Notes: generated from the letters alone by a model not told the origin. A DNA stretch of 64,000 nt from Neobacillus niacini NBRC 15566 (GCF_001591505.1 NZ_BCVA01000022.1:28756-92755); one strand, 5' to 3'; counted from the stretch's first letter, positions 1-8,885 are shown. Program-made: numbers and translations.

Positions 1-71
1 ATTCTTGCAAGCGAAAATAAGACTAAAAAAGATAAGATAGCCCGACCAGCCACTTCTACATATTCCGGCAT
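1..71 (-). CDS. DUF421 (YetF-like) membrane protein, N-terminal fragment
   Basis: The first 23 codons of a gene that runs off the left edge. The ATG (69-71) has a clean GGAGG five bases upstream (77-81 on the complement). The peptide begins MPEYVEVAGRAILSFLVLFS, a short acidic start followed by a hydrophobic helix. This is how Bacillus DUF421 proteins of the YetF/YrbG type begin; they are small membrane proteins with a cytoplasmic C-terminal domain of unknown function. Only the first membrane segment is visible, so the family call is an inference from the N-terminus. Confidence 0.6.
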   Translation of the reverse strand, partial: MPEYVEVAGRAILSFLVLFSLAR

Positions 72-346
72 ACTAACCTCCAGGATATTTTAATCCATCC
101 TATCTTCCCCTATTCTGAAGAAAATATCTTTTTGAAATAAAAAATAGATAAAAAGAACTAATCACAAACAAGAAAGTACCGCTTACTAGGAATACAGATT
201 GTAATGCCGAACTACTCTAAATACTAGTTACAAAATTTTTTTGATTCCATTTTGTAATATTCACCCATTCATTTTTACTATTATATAAAGTCCACTGTTT
301 TTTGCTGCATTGAAGAACATTCTATTATGATCTTAGGAGGGTAAAA

Positions 347-961
347 ATGAGCGAGATTGTTTCGGCATTTTCTGAGATTCCAACTACTTGTATTTCAGAT
401 ACCATGCAAGGACTTAATAATATGGATCCATTAATTAAACCGCTAAAAGAAGAATACAGAATGGCAGGTCGTGCCTATACCGTAAAAATGCCAGTTGGGG
501 ATAATCAATACGTTCTACGTGCTATTCGTGAAGCCAAGCCGGGAGATATTCTTGTAGTGGACGCTAAAGGTGATACCTATCGAACCATCGCGGGGGATTT
601 CATCCTGGGACTTGCGCAAACATTAGGCATTAAAGGGGTAGTTACCGATGGGGTGATTCGAGACATCCTAGGAGTAAAAAAGCTTAACTTCCCCGTTTTC
701 TGCAAAGGGACAACCGTTGCTTCAAGCGCGAAAGCTGGTTGGGGTGAAGTCAACGTCCCGATTTCTTGTGGTGGAACCTCCGTTAGTCCTGGGGATATCA
801 TTATAGCGGATGCAGATGGGGTTGTAGTCATACCGCAGGCGATTGAGGAAGAAGTATTAAGAAAAGCAAAAGAAAAACTGATGAAGGATCAGGAAAGAGA
901 TATGAAAGTTTCCGGTAAACACGATGAAGTGATTCGCTATTTAGATAGTTTGCTAAAATAA
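347..961 (+). CDS. RraA-like aldolase/decarboxylase family protein
   Basis: 204 residues, the normal size for the RraA/HMG-aldolase fold. The family signature lies near residues 83-105: GDFILGLAQTLGIKG followed by TDGVIRD. This glycine-rich loop plus the Arg-Asp pair binds the divalent metal and the keto-acid substrate in 4-hydroxy-4-methyl-2-oxoglutarate aldolases and oxaloacetate decarboxylases. The other branch of the family (RraA proper) regulates RNase E. Because Bacillaceae lack a classical RNase E, a small-molecule lyase role is more likely here, but the substrate is unknown. A good site (TTAGGAGGG) precedes the ATG and a terminator follows. It is monocistronic, with the DMT exporter and LysR gene downstream in other orientations. 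Confidence 0.85.
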   Translation: MSEIVSAFSEIPTTCISDTMQGLNNMDPLIKPLKEEYRMAGRAYTVKMPVGDNQYVLRAIREAKPGDILVVDAKGDTYRTIAGDFILGLAQTLGIKGVVTDGVIRDILGVKKLNFPVFCKGTTVASSAKAGWGEVNVPISCGGTSVSPGDIIIADADGVVVIPQAIEEEVLRKAKEKLMKDQERDMKVSGKHDEVIRYLDSLLK

Positions 962-976
962 AAAGGTACCAAACAG

Positions 977-1010
977 AAAGGAAAACGATTTATTGATGTT
1001 TTCCTTTTTT
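977..1010 (+). terminator. Rho-independent terminator after the RraA-like gene
   Basis: AAAGGAAAAC (977-986) pairs perfectly with GTTTTCCTTT (998-1007) across an 11-base loop and runs into a T tract. Confidence 0.85.
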
Positions 1011-1067
1011 GTTTATTTTATTAAATATAAAAAAATTTCTTTCCTACCAAACAAGAGGTTTGGGTAG

Positions 1068-2033
1068 TTAGGATGCTCGTTGATGCAAATTTGTTTGAAC
1101 TTGCTGCTTGTAACCATTCTTTTGCACCCTTACAAAAAGATTATTAGCTAGAAGTGAAATAACAATCAAGACGGTACCTAGAATGTCAAACATTGTTACA
1201 TCATAGCCTTGATAAATCGAAATTAAAAGTGTAGTAACGGGTACGAAGTTAATGAATAAAAGGGCATTTATGGGTGATAAAATGCTGACACCGATGTTCC
1301 AACCGAGCAGTGCAATGAGGCCAGGAAATATTATCATAAACAATAAATGCGGACTTGCAGCGATCATCACTTCTTTTGTAGGGAATGATATATATCCAAA
1401 CAGTGTCGCTGCTGTTACAATCACAACCGCCGTTAGCGTTCCAAGTAAACAGCTTAACGTCGAATACCGTAAAACGGACCAACTAGTAAACCTACTCCCA
1501 CCCATTGTATATATGACCCATCCAACCACTGCAATAAAGATGAGTATGGAAGGCATGATCGAATCCGTCGCGCCTAGAAATGCTCGAATATCACCTTTTG
1601 TAATAACGAGAATCGCACCAATTAATGACACGAGTACACAGATAAAAGTGAATCTTTGAGGGCGTTTCTTGAAAACCATCCATACGAATAAAATGGAAAT
1701 CATCGGCATTAAGGATTCCATAATCGATGCAACCATTACCCCTGATTCACCCATTATATGTTCTCCCCAGAAGATAAATAAATTATAGACTGTAAACGCC
1801 ATTGTGCCGAAGAACCATAATGGAAGACCTAGACCTTCAAAACGGAAAGCTTGTTTTCCTTCTTTCCAAAATAGTATTACTGCCAAAATGATGGTAACAG
1901 CACCATAACGAATGATCGTAAAATAAAAGGGATCGATATGTTTAAAAGCTGCATGTGCGATTGGAAACATGGCTCCCCATGAAACGGCAGCAATAAAACA
2001 TAAAAAAGCTCCCCATAAAACTTTATTTCTCAA
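1068..2033 (-). CDS. DMT-superfamily EamA-type transporter
   Basis: 321 residues with about ten hydrophobic segments in two EamA repeats of roughly 140 residues each, the standard layout of drug/metabolite exporters. The N-terminus (WGAFLCFIAAVSWGAMFPIA) is typical of EamA domain 1. The start is TTG at 2033, placed about ten bases after GGAGG; the alternative upstream ATG hits a stop at once. The gene is divergent from a LysR regulator 140 bp away, a common arrangement in which the regulator controls the exporter. The substrate cannot be read from sequence; amino acids or related metabolites are usual for the family. Confidence 0.85.
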   Translation of the reverse strand: MRNKVLWGAFLCFIAAVSWGAMFPIAHAAFKHIDPFYFTIIRYGAVTIILAVILFWKEGKQAFRFEGLGLPLWFFGTMAFTVYNLFIFWGEHIMGESGVMVASIMESLMPMISILFVWMVFKKRPQRFTFICVLVSLIGAILVITKGDIRAFLGATDSIMPSILIFIAVVGWVIYTMGGSRFTSWSVLRYSTLSCLLGTLTAVVIVTAATLFGYISFPTKEVMIAASPHLLFMIIFPGLIALLGWNIGVSILSPINALLFINFVPVTTLLISIYQGYDVTMFDILGTVLIVISLLANNLFVRVQKNGYKQQVQTNLHQRAS

Positions 2034-2106
2034 ATTCCATCTTCCTCCCTGAATTAATAGCAGATTGATTATCTCCCTTATTTGATATCTTGTAAAATCA
2101 ATAATA

Positions 2107-2124
2107 ATGATGATCTACTATCAT
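2107..2124. promoter_or_regulatory. Candidate LysR-type operator in a divergent promoter region
   Basis: ATGAT-N8-ATCAT, an interrupted dyad with the T-N11-A character of LysR boxes, lies in the 140-bp gap between the divergent DMT and LysR genes. A further half-site-like AATGATAG follows at 2153-2160. Assignment is by position and symmetry only. Confidence 0.4.
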
Positions 2125-2173
2125 TTTTCGTGATATCATAAGAATACAGAATAATGATAGAGGGGCATGAAAA

Positions 2174-3040
2174 GTGGAATTTAAAGACCTAGAGATTTTT
2201 CAGTTGGTTGCGGATAAAGGGACTATATCAGAAGCAGCTAAAGAGTTAAATTATGTGCAATCAAATATTACATCTAGAATTCGCAAGCTAGAAGCAGAAA
2301 TGAATACCCCTCTCTTTAATCGACATCGACGAGGTATGAGCTTAACACCAGAGGGTAAAAAACTATTAACCTATAGTAAAAGAATATTATTATTAACAGA
2401 AGAAATGAAAAATGCCGTTCAAACGAATAAAGAACCGTCTGGAAAATTAGAAATTGGTACAATCGAAACGGTTATGCATCTACCCCAAATTTTGTCTAGT
2501 TATATTAAAAAATATAAAGAAGTCGATTTGTCTGTATTTACAGGAGTTACAGAATCATTAGTGGAGGAAGTATTAAATCATAAGTTGGATGGTGCTTTTA
2601 TTACAGAAACGGATGTACATCAAGACCTTCTGTCCTATGAAGTGTTTGAAGAGGAGCTCGTACTAATTTCTGATACTCATGTCACCACTTTAGAAGATAT
2701 CAAAGAAAAAACTATATTATGTTTCAGCAAAGGTTGTGGCTACCGAGCACGTCTAGCAGAATGGTATAAAAATCAAAACATTACGCCCAAAAAAATAATG
2801 GAATTTGGTACTTTAGAAACCATCTTGCGCAGTGCTGTTATGGGACTTGGTGTGGCATTCGTTCCAAAGTCAGAAGTTAAACAATTAGAAAAGGATGGTT
2901 TGGTTCAATTTCATACGCTTCCAGATCAATATAGTAAGGTAAAGACTGTTTTTATTAGAAGAGCCGATACGTACTTAACACCAACAATAGAGAAATTTAT
3001 CGAAACAATTGAGTCCAGTAAACAATGGAACCGGACATAG
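2174..3040 (+). CDS. LysR-family transcriptional regulator
   Basis: 288 residues. Residues 1-60 form the winged helix-turn-helix (ELNYVQSNITSRIRKLEAEM is the recognition region), and residues 90-285 are the periplasmic-binding-protein-like effector domain. The late motif MGLGVAFVPKSEV is a conserved part of domain RD-II. It starts with GTG at 2174, about nine bases after AGGGGC. It lies back to back with the DMT exporter, which it probably regulates together with itself. A short decayed copy of the same C-terminal motif occurs near 8.8 kb. Confidence 0.9.
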   Translation: MEFKDLEIFQLVADKGTISEAAKELNYVQSNITSRIRKLEAEMNTPLFNRHRRGMSLTPEGKKLLTYSKRILLLTEEMKNAVQTNKEPSGKLEIGTIETVMHLPQILSSYIKKYKEVDLSVFTGVTESLVEEVLNHKLDGAFITETDVHQDLLSYEVFEEELVLISDTHVTTLEDIKEKTILCFSKGCGYRARLAEWYKNQNITPKKIMEFGTLETILRSAVMGLGVAFVPKSEVKQLEKDGLVQFHTLPDQYSKVKTVFIRRADTYLTPTIEKFIETIESSKQWNRT

Positions 3041-3173
3041 AGATAGGTTTCTAATTCCGCCTCCCCTTTTTTGACGCTCGGCGCATAAGTAACCTAGGAG
3101 GCTTTGGTTTTGGTTATTGGGCTGCCTATATATTATGAACTATCAAAAATAGGACTTCCAGGTTGGAGAAGCC

Positions 3174-4100
3174 CTAAAAAAAATCCTCTTCATGGGAAGG
3201 ATCGTCCTCCTCAATGACAATATTCGTATATGGAATCTTGTCCTCTGATGGGGCAGAAGCTCCTTCTGAGGATGATTCATCATGGTGAATAGGAGCAGAC
3301 TGATCTGAACTAGGCTGGTTATTTTCCATTTCCCCTTTCATTTCCTTCATTTTTTCCATTTCCTCTTTTACTTGCTCAGTGATTTTCTTCGGGATTGCTT
3401 CTTTTCCATATGTCGCACCAATATTTAATGCTCCGCTTAAACTTTTGATGCCAAGCTGAGCAAAGTTATTGTTTTGTTCATACTTTTCTAGGTATAACTT
3501 TTCAATATATAACGTTTTTAAAATAGGTTCTTCGTTTTTAATAGGTACCTCTGCTTCGTCCATTCGTTTCACTAAACCATTACTAATATCTATTAGCTCC
3601 TCTAGCCGTTTTACCAACCCAGCCTGGACTTCATTCACCAATAAAATATTGCGTTCTAAGAGTTGTACTCTCATTTCAATCTGTGTGAAAAACACATCCA
3701 TGTCATCTCTTTTTTCACTTTTATGTTCATGTGTTGAAAAATCTTCAGTTGATGTCTGTCGATGATCTTCTATTATTGATTGTGAGTGTCCTTTATTCTC
3801 TCTAAACTTTTCAAGTTGCTGTACTCTTTGTCCCATTTCTTCCAATCTTTTATTGATTTCATTAAAATTATGGGCATTCTCCATCTTTATTATTTTTAAA
3901 TCCTTACCTAGTGTCTTTTCTCGCTCCTGTTCATTTTTTTCCCCACTGTTGTAACTATACATCGATGTTCGAATCTTCTTCTCAAACTCCAATAGGCTTT
4001 TCAATTGAACTTCGAGTGCATTGATTCTTAAAGTCTGCTTTTCCATATTATCTAAGACTTTTTTTTCAGCCTTTTGATTGAACATCCTTTTTATAGGCAT
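3174..4100 (-). CDS. GerPC-like coiled-coil protein, probable spore protein
   Basis: About 308 residues, starting at the ATG at 4100 (MPIKRMF), which has GGGGAG five bases upstream. Residues 15-55 and 85-180 are strongly predicted coiled coil. Near the C-terminus, the segment LYIEKLYLEKYEQNNNFAQL followed by LSGALNIG resembles the end of GerPC, where a run of 'ieKL' residues leads into GTLNIG. The tail is acidic and Ser/Pro rich, without a signal peptide. GerPC proteins help small germinants cross the spore coat. The gene sits beside an Hsp20-type gene and opposite four GerPA/GerPF-like genes, which supports a spore role. It is longer than ordinary GerPC (about 200 residues), so the call is homology-like rather than firm. 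Confidence 0.55.
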   Translation of the reverse strand: MPIKRMFNQKAEKKVLDNMEKQTLRINALEVQLKSLLEFEKKIRTSMYSYNSGEKNEQEREKTLGKDLKIIKMENAHNFNEINKRLEEMGQRVQQLEKFRENKGHSQSIIEDHRQTSTEDFSTHEHKSEKRDDMDVFFTQIEMRVQLLERNILLVNEVQAGLVKRLEELIDISNGLVKRMDEAEVPIKNEEPILKTLYIEKLYLEKYEQNNNFAQLGIKSLSGALNIGATYGKEAIPKKITEQVKEEMEKMKEMKGEMENNQPSSDQSAPIHHDESSSEGASAPSEDKIPYTNIVIEEDDPSHEEDFF

Positions 4101-4142
4101 CGTGTCTCCCCACATTAAAGTAATTTTATTTTTCCGAATATG

Positions 4143-4616
4143 TTAATCGATATCTACTCGCTCTTCTTTTAAAAATTGCCGTTTATATGTAACAAATAGA
4201 AGTCCATTTTTAAATTTAGCCCGAATTTGATTTGGAAACGTCGGTTCAGGAAGTTGAATAACCCGTTCAAAAGAGCCATGATATCTTTCTTTCTGTACAG
4301 GCTCCCCCGTCATCATTTGGTGACTACTTCCTTTGATTAAAAGATGGGTTCCTGATACAGATAATTGTATATTTTCTTTTACATAACCTGCTAAATCTGA
4401 GATTAACAGAACTTCCTCATCGGTTATGAAAATATCTGTTGGGGGAAACTTTTTCCCCTGACCCGCTCTCATTGCTGGTTCACCCGATTTATTTGGATCC
4501 ATATTACTTTTCATAAATTCTTCAAAGGAGGATTGATCAAAAATCCCATCCCAAAAATCACCAGTTTGGTATTTTTTCGCCAAATCCATCCATTGTAAGA
4601 TCTTATTCATATCCAT
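4143..4616 (-). CDS. Hsp20/alpha-crystallin-like protein (CotP/GerT type)
   Basis: 157 residues. From about residue 58 to the end it follows an alpha-crystallin beta-sandwich: FPPTDIFITDEEVLLISDLA, then VSGTHLLIKGS, then ERYHGSFERVIQLPE and the closing KFKNGLLFVTYKR. The N-terminal 55 residues are a helical extension ending in a phenylalanine-rich stretch. Bacillus has several such proteins that are spore coat components (CotM, CotP, GerT) rather than heat-shock chaperones. The pairing here with a GerPC-like gene 42 bp downstream and GerP-like genes opposite favours the spore role. The start has AAGGAGG upstream. Confidence 0.75.
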   Translation of the reverse strand: MDMNKILQWMDLAKKYQTGDFWDGIFDQSSFEEFMKSNMDPNKSGEPAMRAGQGKKFPPTDIFITDEEVLLISDLAGYVKENIQLSVSGTHLLIKGSSHQMMTGEPVQKERYHGSFERVIQLPEPTFPNQIRAKFKNGLLFVTYKRQFLKEERVDID

Positions 4617-4844
4617 GATGGATCATCCTCCTTGTAAGACTCGGTATGAATCCCCGTACTTTTCTTCTTATAATTAATAATATTTATTATTTAGTAAATC
4701 ATTCATAAAAAGTGTCCAATCTTAAAATGAAGCCCCCATGATTTACCATGTTCCGTCTAGTCCCTATATACAAAATCATATTTTCTAGTTAACAATCATA
4801 TAGTTAAGTACCCCGGGGTAATGCCAAAGAGAGGATAATCATTC

Positions 4845-5084
4845 ATGGACTTTATACCAACCAAGGTGACTATTAATGGAATAAAACTAAATAATATCGA
4901 TCATGGTAGTTCCATCTCTTTTAGTACTACCTTGAAAATAAACAGGAATGTTTCTGCAAAGAAAAATCAAGGCTTTGGCCAGCAGTTGGCTGATGGATGT
5001 TTGAAAATTTACACAACAAGCACGATTTTGGATCATGATATCGAGGATTCCAACTCACAAAAAATAACTGGTAAACCCCTTTAA
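4845..5084 (+). CDS. GerPA/GerPF-family spore protein, copy 1
   Basis: 79 residues. The pattern is that of the GerPA/GerPF family: a hydrophobic beta start (PTKVTINGIKLNNIDHGSSI), a middle 'kkNQGFGQQLADG' turn, and an acidic end DHDIEDSNS. These small proteins are made late in sporulation in the mother cell and help germinants penetrate the coat. This is the first of four tandem relatives, with GAGAGGA ahead of the ATG. A CATATAG-type -10 resembling a SigK box lies near 4796, but no convincing -35 is seen. It is the most divergent copy. Confidence 0.7.
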   Translation: MDFIPTKVTINGIKLNNIDHGSSISFSTTLKINRNVSAKKNQGFGQQLADGCLKIYTTSTILDHDIEDSNSQKITGKPL

Positions 5085-5108
5085 GGAAAAATAATTAGGA
5101 GGTTTTAA

Positions 5109-5360
5109 ATGGTGGGTCCGGTTCCATACATTAATATCAATATTAATATCATAAAGGTGAATTCATTTGAGAATGCATCCGCAATAAATGTGGGGCAAAA
5201 CCTTTTAGCGGAATGGCATAATTCTGATAAAAAAAACCAAGGACTTGGCCAAAATATGGGAGATGGAACCAATTTTATTGGTACCAGAAGTGCCGTTGAT
5301 GACCGGGATCAAATTGATTCTAATTCTTCTTTTGAAACGGCCAAATTACCTAATTTATAA
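5109..5360 (+). CDS. GerPA/GerPF-family spore protein, copy 2
   Basis: 83 residues with the same plan as its neighbours: VGPVPYINININIIKVNSFE, then KKNQGLGQNMGDG, then the acidic DDRDQIDSNS. The opening VGPV is the signature of classical GerP small proteins. TAGGAGG sits just ahead of the ATG, and the gene lies 24 bp after copy 1, so the two are co-transcribed. It has no signal peptide, as expected for a mother-cell coat protein. Confidence 0.75.
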   Translation: MVGPVPYINININIIKVNSFENASAINVGQNLLAEWHNSDKKNQGLGQNMGDGTNFIGTRSAVDDRDQIDSNSSFETAKLPNL

Positions 5361-5371
5361 GGAGTAATCCT

Positions 5372-5605
5372 ATGACATTTGCACCTGTATCACTTAATAT
5401 ATTAGGAATTAAGATAAATGCGATCGACCATGCAGGAGTCGTTAATCTAGGTCCAAGCCAACACTTGGATCAGTTTGTTTCATATAAAAGGAACCAAGGA
5501 ATAGGAGAACAGAACGGGGACTTATCCCCAACAATACTGTCTAATTCTTGGGTATTGGACCCGGATATTTCTGATAGCAACTCAGTTAAAACAAGCCTTT
5601 TATAG
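5372..5605 (+). CDS. GerPA/GerPF-family spore protein, copy 3
   Basis: 77 residues: APVSLNILGIKINAIDHAGV, then KRNQGIGEQNGDLSP, then LDPDISDSNSV. The DPDxSDSN ending corresponds to the conserved 'DpDxxD' end of the GerPA/GerPF domain. It follows copy 2 by only 11 bp with AAGGAG ahead of the ATG. It is very like copy 4, which indicates a local duplication. Confidence 0.75.
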   Translation: MTFAPVSLNILGIKINAIDHAGVVNLGPSQHLDQFVSYKRNQGIGEQNGDLSPTILSNSWVLDPDISDSNSVKTSLL

Positions 5606-5664
5606 TCCGCATTGATTCTTGTTTTGAACTAGATGTAAATAACTTGAAAAAACGGGGTGTTAAC

Positions 5665-5901
5665 ATGTTTTTTGTTTCACCAGTTGTCATCAATGTTCTT
5701 GGATTTAAAGTGAATACAATTGATAATGGTGCAGTAGCCAATATGGGGACCCTGCAATTAATTGATCAACTTGTAACCTATAAGCGAAATCAGGCCTTTG
5801 GAGAACAAAATGGAGACTTTTCTCCAGTAGCGGTCCCTGCTGCCACAGTCATTGATCCCGATGTCAGTGATAGTAATGCCATTAAAAACAGTGTAGTGTA
5901 A
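5665..5901 (+). CDS. GerPA/GerPF-family spore protein, copy 4
   Basis: 78 residues from the ATG at 5665; an in-frame TTG seven codons earlier has no better site. The sequence (SPVVINVLGFKVNTIDNGAV, then YKRNQAFGEQNGDFSP, then IDPDVSDSN) closely follows copy 3 across its full length. It is the last gene of the array and is followed by a terminator. Four members without a gerPB/D/E-type full operon is unusual. Confidence 0.75.
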   Translation: MFFVSPVVINVLGFKVNTIDNGAVANMGTLQLIDQLVTYKRNQAFGEQNGDFSPVAVPAATVIDPDVSDSNAIKNSVV

Positions 5902-5998
5902 AAAAATGGGGATGGTTCTGTCAATTTTTCTCAAAAGGACCGTTTCAGCCTACCTTTTTAGAAAACCAAACGGCCTCATTTTTCGGGTCAAAACTATT

Positions 5999-6035
5999 AA
6001 TGCTGCTCAAAGTTTTAATTTTGGGCAGCATTTTT
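5999..6035 (+). terminator. Terminator of the GerP-like gene array
   Basis: AATGCTGCTCAAA (5999-6011) pairs with TTTGGGCAGCATT (6020-6032), with one G-U pair and an 8-base loop, followed by TTTTT. Confidence 0.85.
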
Positions 6036-6654
6036 AGTGTTATTATAAAATAGATAGTTAATTGGCCGAAGAATCAAATAGGTAAACCCCGACTTACATA
6101 AGCTAAACAGGCAAGCAATGGACTTACGCAGTGATTAAGGGCAGGAAACTCAATATCTATTAATTGTTCCGCCAGCCTCTTCAATCAGCTGTTTTACACA
6201 GGTACATGCCATTTCGGCTTACGCAGCACATCGCCTAATACCGCGAAAGTTTCCATCTAAATCAGATCCAGTTTGTACTCCCAAAAAGACTCGATTTACA
6301 CTCGAACTCCATTCAATATACCTCTGTTTTGATCTATGAGGCCTATCTCTTTAAAGATAGTACCTTTTTTATTCAATCTAAGTTTGTTCAAAAAAACCGT
6401 AATTCACAAAACATGGGTTCAACAGAATTAACCTCTCCTTCTCTTTTCTTCACTTACTTTTTACAAGAATGCTTAACTATCTTATCCTTTCCTTCTCCCT
6501 TCATGTCCCAAATCATGATTTATTTTTTCAAAGATCATAGCTCAGATAGGACAAAAATAATTGAAATTATTAGCTTCAATAGCTATATTTGATAAAGTAA
6601 TAGAAGAAAGTGACTGAAGAGACTTACAGCGCTATTTATGGAGGATTGAGCATT
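6036..6654. other. Gene-poor stretch with no supported gene
   Basis: About 600 bp without a convincing gene. An open frame at 6329-6592 has no ribosome site and a biased Phe/Ser/Ile composition, so I do not call it. On the complement near 6140-6220 a short stretch reads MACTCVKQLIEEAGGTINRY but is bounded by stops; it may be a decayed coding remnant. The promoter of the following gene must lie in the right-hand part. Confidence 0.4.
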
Positions 6655-7674
6655 TTGAAGTTAGGACCTCGTGTCATTAAAACAGGAATTGCTGTTACAT
6701 TGGCCTTATATATATGTTCGGTATTAAATCTTGAATCCGCAGTCTTTGCGGGAATTGCTGCCATTTTTACGATTCAGCCGTCTATTTACCGTACATGGAA
6801 ACAAGTATGGAACCAAGCTCAAACCAATGTTTTAGGTGCGATTTTCGCCTTCCTGGGATTATATTTTCTTGGTAACGACCCATTTTCTATTGGTCTTGTC
6901 ATCATTATTCTGATTTCGATTAGTTTGAAGTTAAAAATGGGAGAGACGATTTCATTAACGGTTGTAACGGTGTTAGCGATTATGAGTGCACCAGGAAACG
7001 ATTGGCTCTTTGCCTTGAACCGTTTTATTGTTACCTTTATTGGAATGGCAACCGCATTATTGGTGAATATTTTTGTCTACCCGCCAAACTATAAGAAGAA
7101 TTACGTAAACAAAATCAATGATATTTTCAGGGATTTCTCTATATTGATGAAAACAGCTATCTCTGACGAAATGACAGAAAAGTCATTTAAGGAGCAAATG
7201 GAACAATTAGAGAATGATATTTTTCTTTTAGAAGAACAATTTATGTTATTTGATGAAGAACGCGAAAAATTGTCTAAGTTAAATAATATGGATGTACGTG
7301 AAATCGTTGTATTTAAGCAAATGTTTAAATCACTCCAAAAGGGATTTATGGTCTTGGAGGATATTGATTCGATTTATTTTACTAGCAAGCCGACATCTAA
7401 AGAAAATCAGCTCTTTGATCAACACCTCGAGTATCTCATCAAATATCATGAGCTATTTCTATTAAAATATGATGGGAAAATAAAAATGGATTCTCCTTCA
7501 TTAGAAGATGAATTTATGAAAAAAACAGAGCTGTTTTTAGAAGAAGTAATGCAATCCTATCATGAAGATCATAAAATCCAAATGACCGTCATTGGGGCTT
7601 CTATTTATCATTATGCCTTTCAATTGGACAGATTGAATACGTTAGTAGAACAATATAGGAAGAAATCACAATAA
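6655..7674 (+). CDS. Aromatic acid exporter (FUSC/ArAE) family membrane protein
   Basis: About 339 residues. I choose TTG at 6655 as the start because GGAGG (6640-6644) is correctly spaced and relatives begin M-KLGxRVIKTGIA, exactly what follows; the frame is open to an upstream GTG at 6610. The first 150 residues hold about six short membrane segments, with FAGIAAIFTIQPSIYRTWKQ, a hallmark of the Bacillus YqjA/YkaA-type proteins. The rest is a soluble helical cytoplasmic domain with a coiled-coil stretch. The family is related to FUSC-type efflux proteins, but the substrate in Bacillus is not known. Confidence 0.8.
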   Translation: MKLGPRVIKTGIAVTLALYICSVLNLESAVFAGIAAIFTIQPSIYRTWKQVWNQAQTNVLGAIFAFLGLYFLGNDPFSIGLVIIILISISLKLKMGETISLTVVTVLAIMSAPGNDWLFALNRFIVTFIGMATALLVNIFVYPPNYKKNYVNKINDIFRDFSILMKTAISDEMTEKSFKEQMEQLENDIFLLEEQFMLFDEEREKLSKLNNMDVREIVVFKQMFKSLQKGFMVLEDIDSIYFTSKPTSKENQLFDQHLEYLIKYHELFLLKYDGKIKMDSPSLEDEFMKKTELFLEEVMQSYHEDHKIQMTVIGASIYHYAFQLDRLNTLVEQYRKKSQ

Positions 7675-7775
7675 AAAAGAAGTTATAGGAAAGGAGTAGC
7701 TAGTCTATATTCTGCTACTCCTTTTGTATTACCAGGTTTAACCTGCTCTCTTTTATTTAAATGTTCCAGGCTAGC

Positions 7776-8711
7776 TTAGGACATTGTAGGTCTCCCATTT
7801 TCATACGGCTTTAAAATCCCATATAAGGTTTCGATAACCGGAACCTCAACCTGGTGTTTGGCAGCCAACCGCAGCGCCCCTCCATGTAAATGCTCGACTT
7901 CGATTGGAAGCCCTTTTCTCAAATCTTGATGCATGGAAGATGTCGCTTCTTTTTTGAAACTTATTAATGTTTTTCCTACCGACTCTATTTCTTGATCTGT
8001 TAAAATTATCCCCTCTTGTTCAGCTAGCATTGTCATTTCAAGGATTACTCTTTTTGCAGTAGCGAATGTAGCGTCTGAACTTACGATAAAACCTGACGGC
8101 AGCTGCATGGCTGAAGTAATTCCTGAAAATGCCGTAATAAATATGTACTTTTTCCACATAGATTTTAAAATATTTTCTTCCCTTACCAACTTCGTTTTAA
8201 CTTGACTCAGTAGCACTTCTAACTGCACGCTTATTTCGGTTTGCTGTTCATGCAGAATCCCAAATTTAAAAGTACTGCTTCCACTTGTATGTTCCACATG
8301 TCCTAGTTCATTTAACGTGGCAATGATAGAGGCAAATCCGCCTAGCACTTTTTCTTTTCCGATGGCCTGCTGTAGTTTGTCTATATGTTCGATACCATTT
8401 AACAAAGGCAGCACAAACGACGTACCTGTCTGTTGAACAATCGTTTGAACCTGAGGGATCACCTCGTCGAGATGATAGCCTTTGACAGCAAGTATGACTA
8501 AGTCTATATTTCTCACTTCTTCAGGCGATGTAAAAATAGTTATATCCCTTCCTTCAAAGGTTCCCTCGGGGCTGTTTATTTTTAAACCTTCCTTTGTTAA
8601 TTGAGCAGCCCGTTTTTCTCTGACAAAAAATGAAACATTTTGACCTGCTTCTAGCATCCTTCCACCAAAATATACACCTAATGCTCCTGCACCTACTACT
8701 AAAATATTCAT
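7776..8711 (-). CDS. panE: 2-dehydropantoate 2-reductase (ketopantoate reductase)
   Basis: 311 residues, the usual family length. It opens with the NADPH-binding Rossmann motif MNILVVGAGALGVYFGGRML. The catalytic lysine region follows near residues 180-190 (SMWKKYIFITAFSGITSAMQ), and the C-terminal substrate loop reads SSMHQDLRKGLPIEVEHLHG, where the Ser-Ser-Met and Glu bind ketopantoate. The enzyme reduces ketopantoate to pantoate for coenzyme A synthesis. It stands alone, not with other pan genes, so it may be a paralogue acting on another 2-keto acid. Confidence 0.88.
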   Translation of the reverse strand: MNILVVGAGALGVYFGGRMLEAGQNVSFFVREKRAAQLTKEGLKINSPEGTFEGRDITIFTSPEEVRNIDLVILAVKGYHLDEVIPQVQTIVQQTGTSFVLPLLNGIEHIDKLQQAIGKEKVLGGFASIIATLNELGHVEHTSGSSTFKFGILHEQQTEISVQLEVLLSQVKTKLVREENILKSMWKKYIFITAFSGITSAMQLPSGFIVSSDATFATAKRVILEMTMLAEQEGIILTDQEIESVGKTLISFKKEATSSMHQDLRKGLPIEVEHLHGGALRLAAKHQVEVPVIETLYGILKPYENGRPTMS

Positions 8712-8804
8712 AAAACTATCGCCCCCTTGTCTATTACTATCATTCTACTATCCAAGTTGATGGGGGTAAACTCGAAATACATAGAAAAAAGCTCCCCATA
8801 CTAC

Positions 8805-8885
8805 ATTATGGGTCTTGGCGTTGCTTTCGTCCCAAAGTCAGAATTGAGATAGTTGAAAAAAGAAGAACTCATTCATTTTTACAAT
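8805..8885 (+). pseudogene. Remnant of a LysR-family regulator C-terminus
   Basis: One frame reads IMGLGVAFVPKSELR, a stop, then LKKEELIHFYN. This matches the segment MGLGVAFVPKSEVKQLEKDG of the intact LysR gene at 2.2-3.0 kb. No start, DNA-binding domain or upstream frame remains. It is a small relic of a lost paralogue between panE and the LysM gene. Confidence 0.6.

Noticed and set aside
6329..6592. 87-codon open frame
   Set aside because: No ribosome site, Phe/Ser/Ile-heavy low-complexity translation and no family character.
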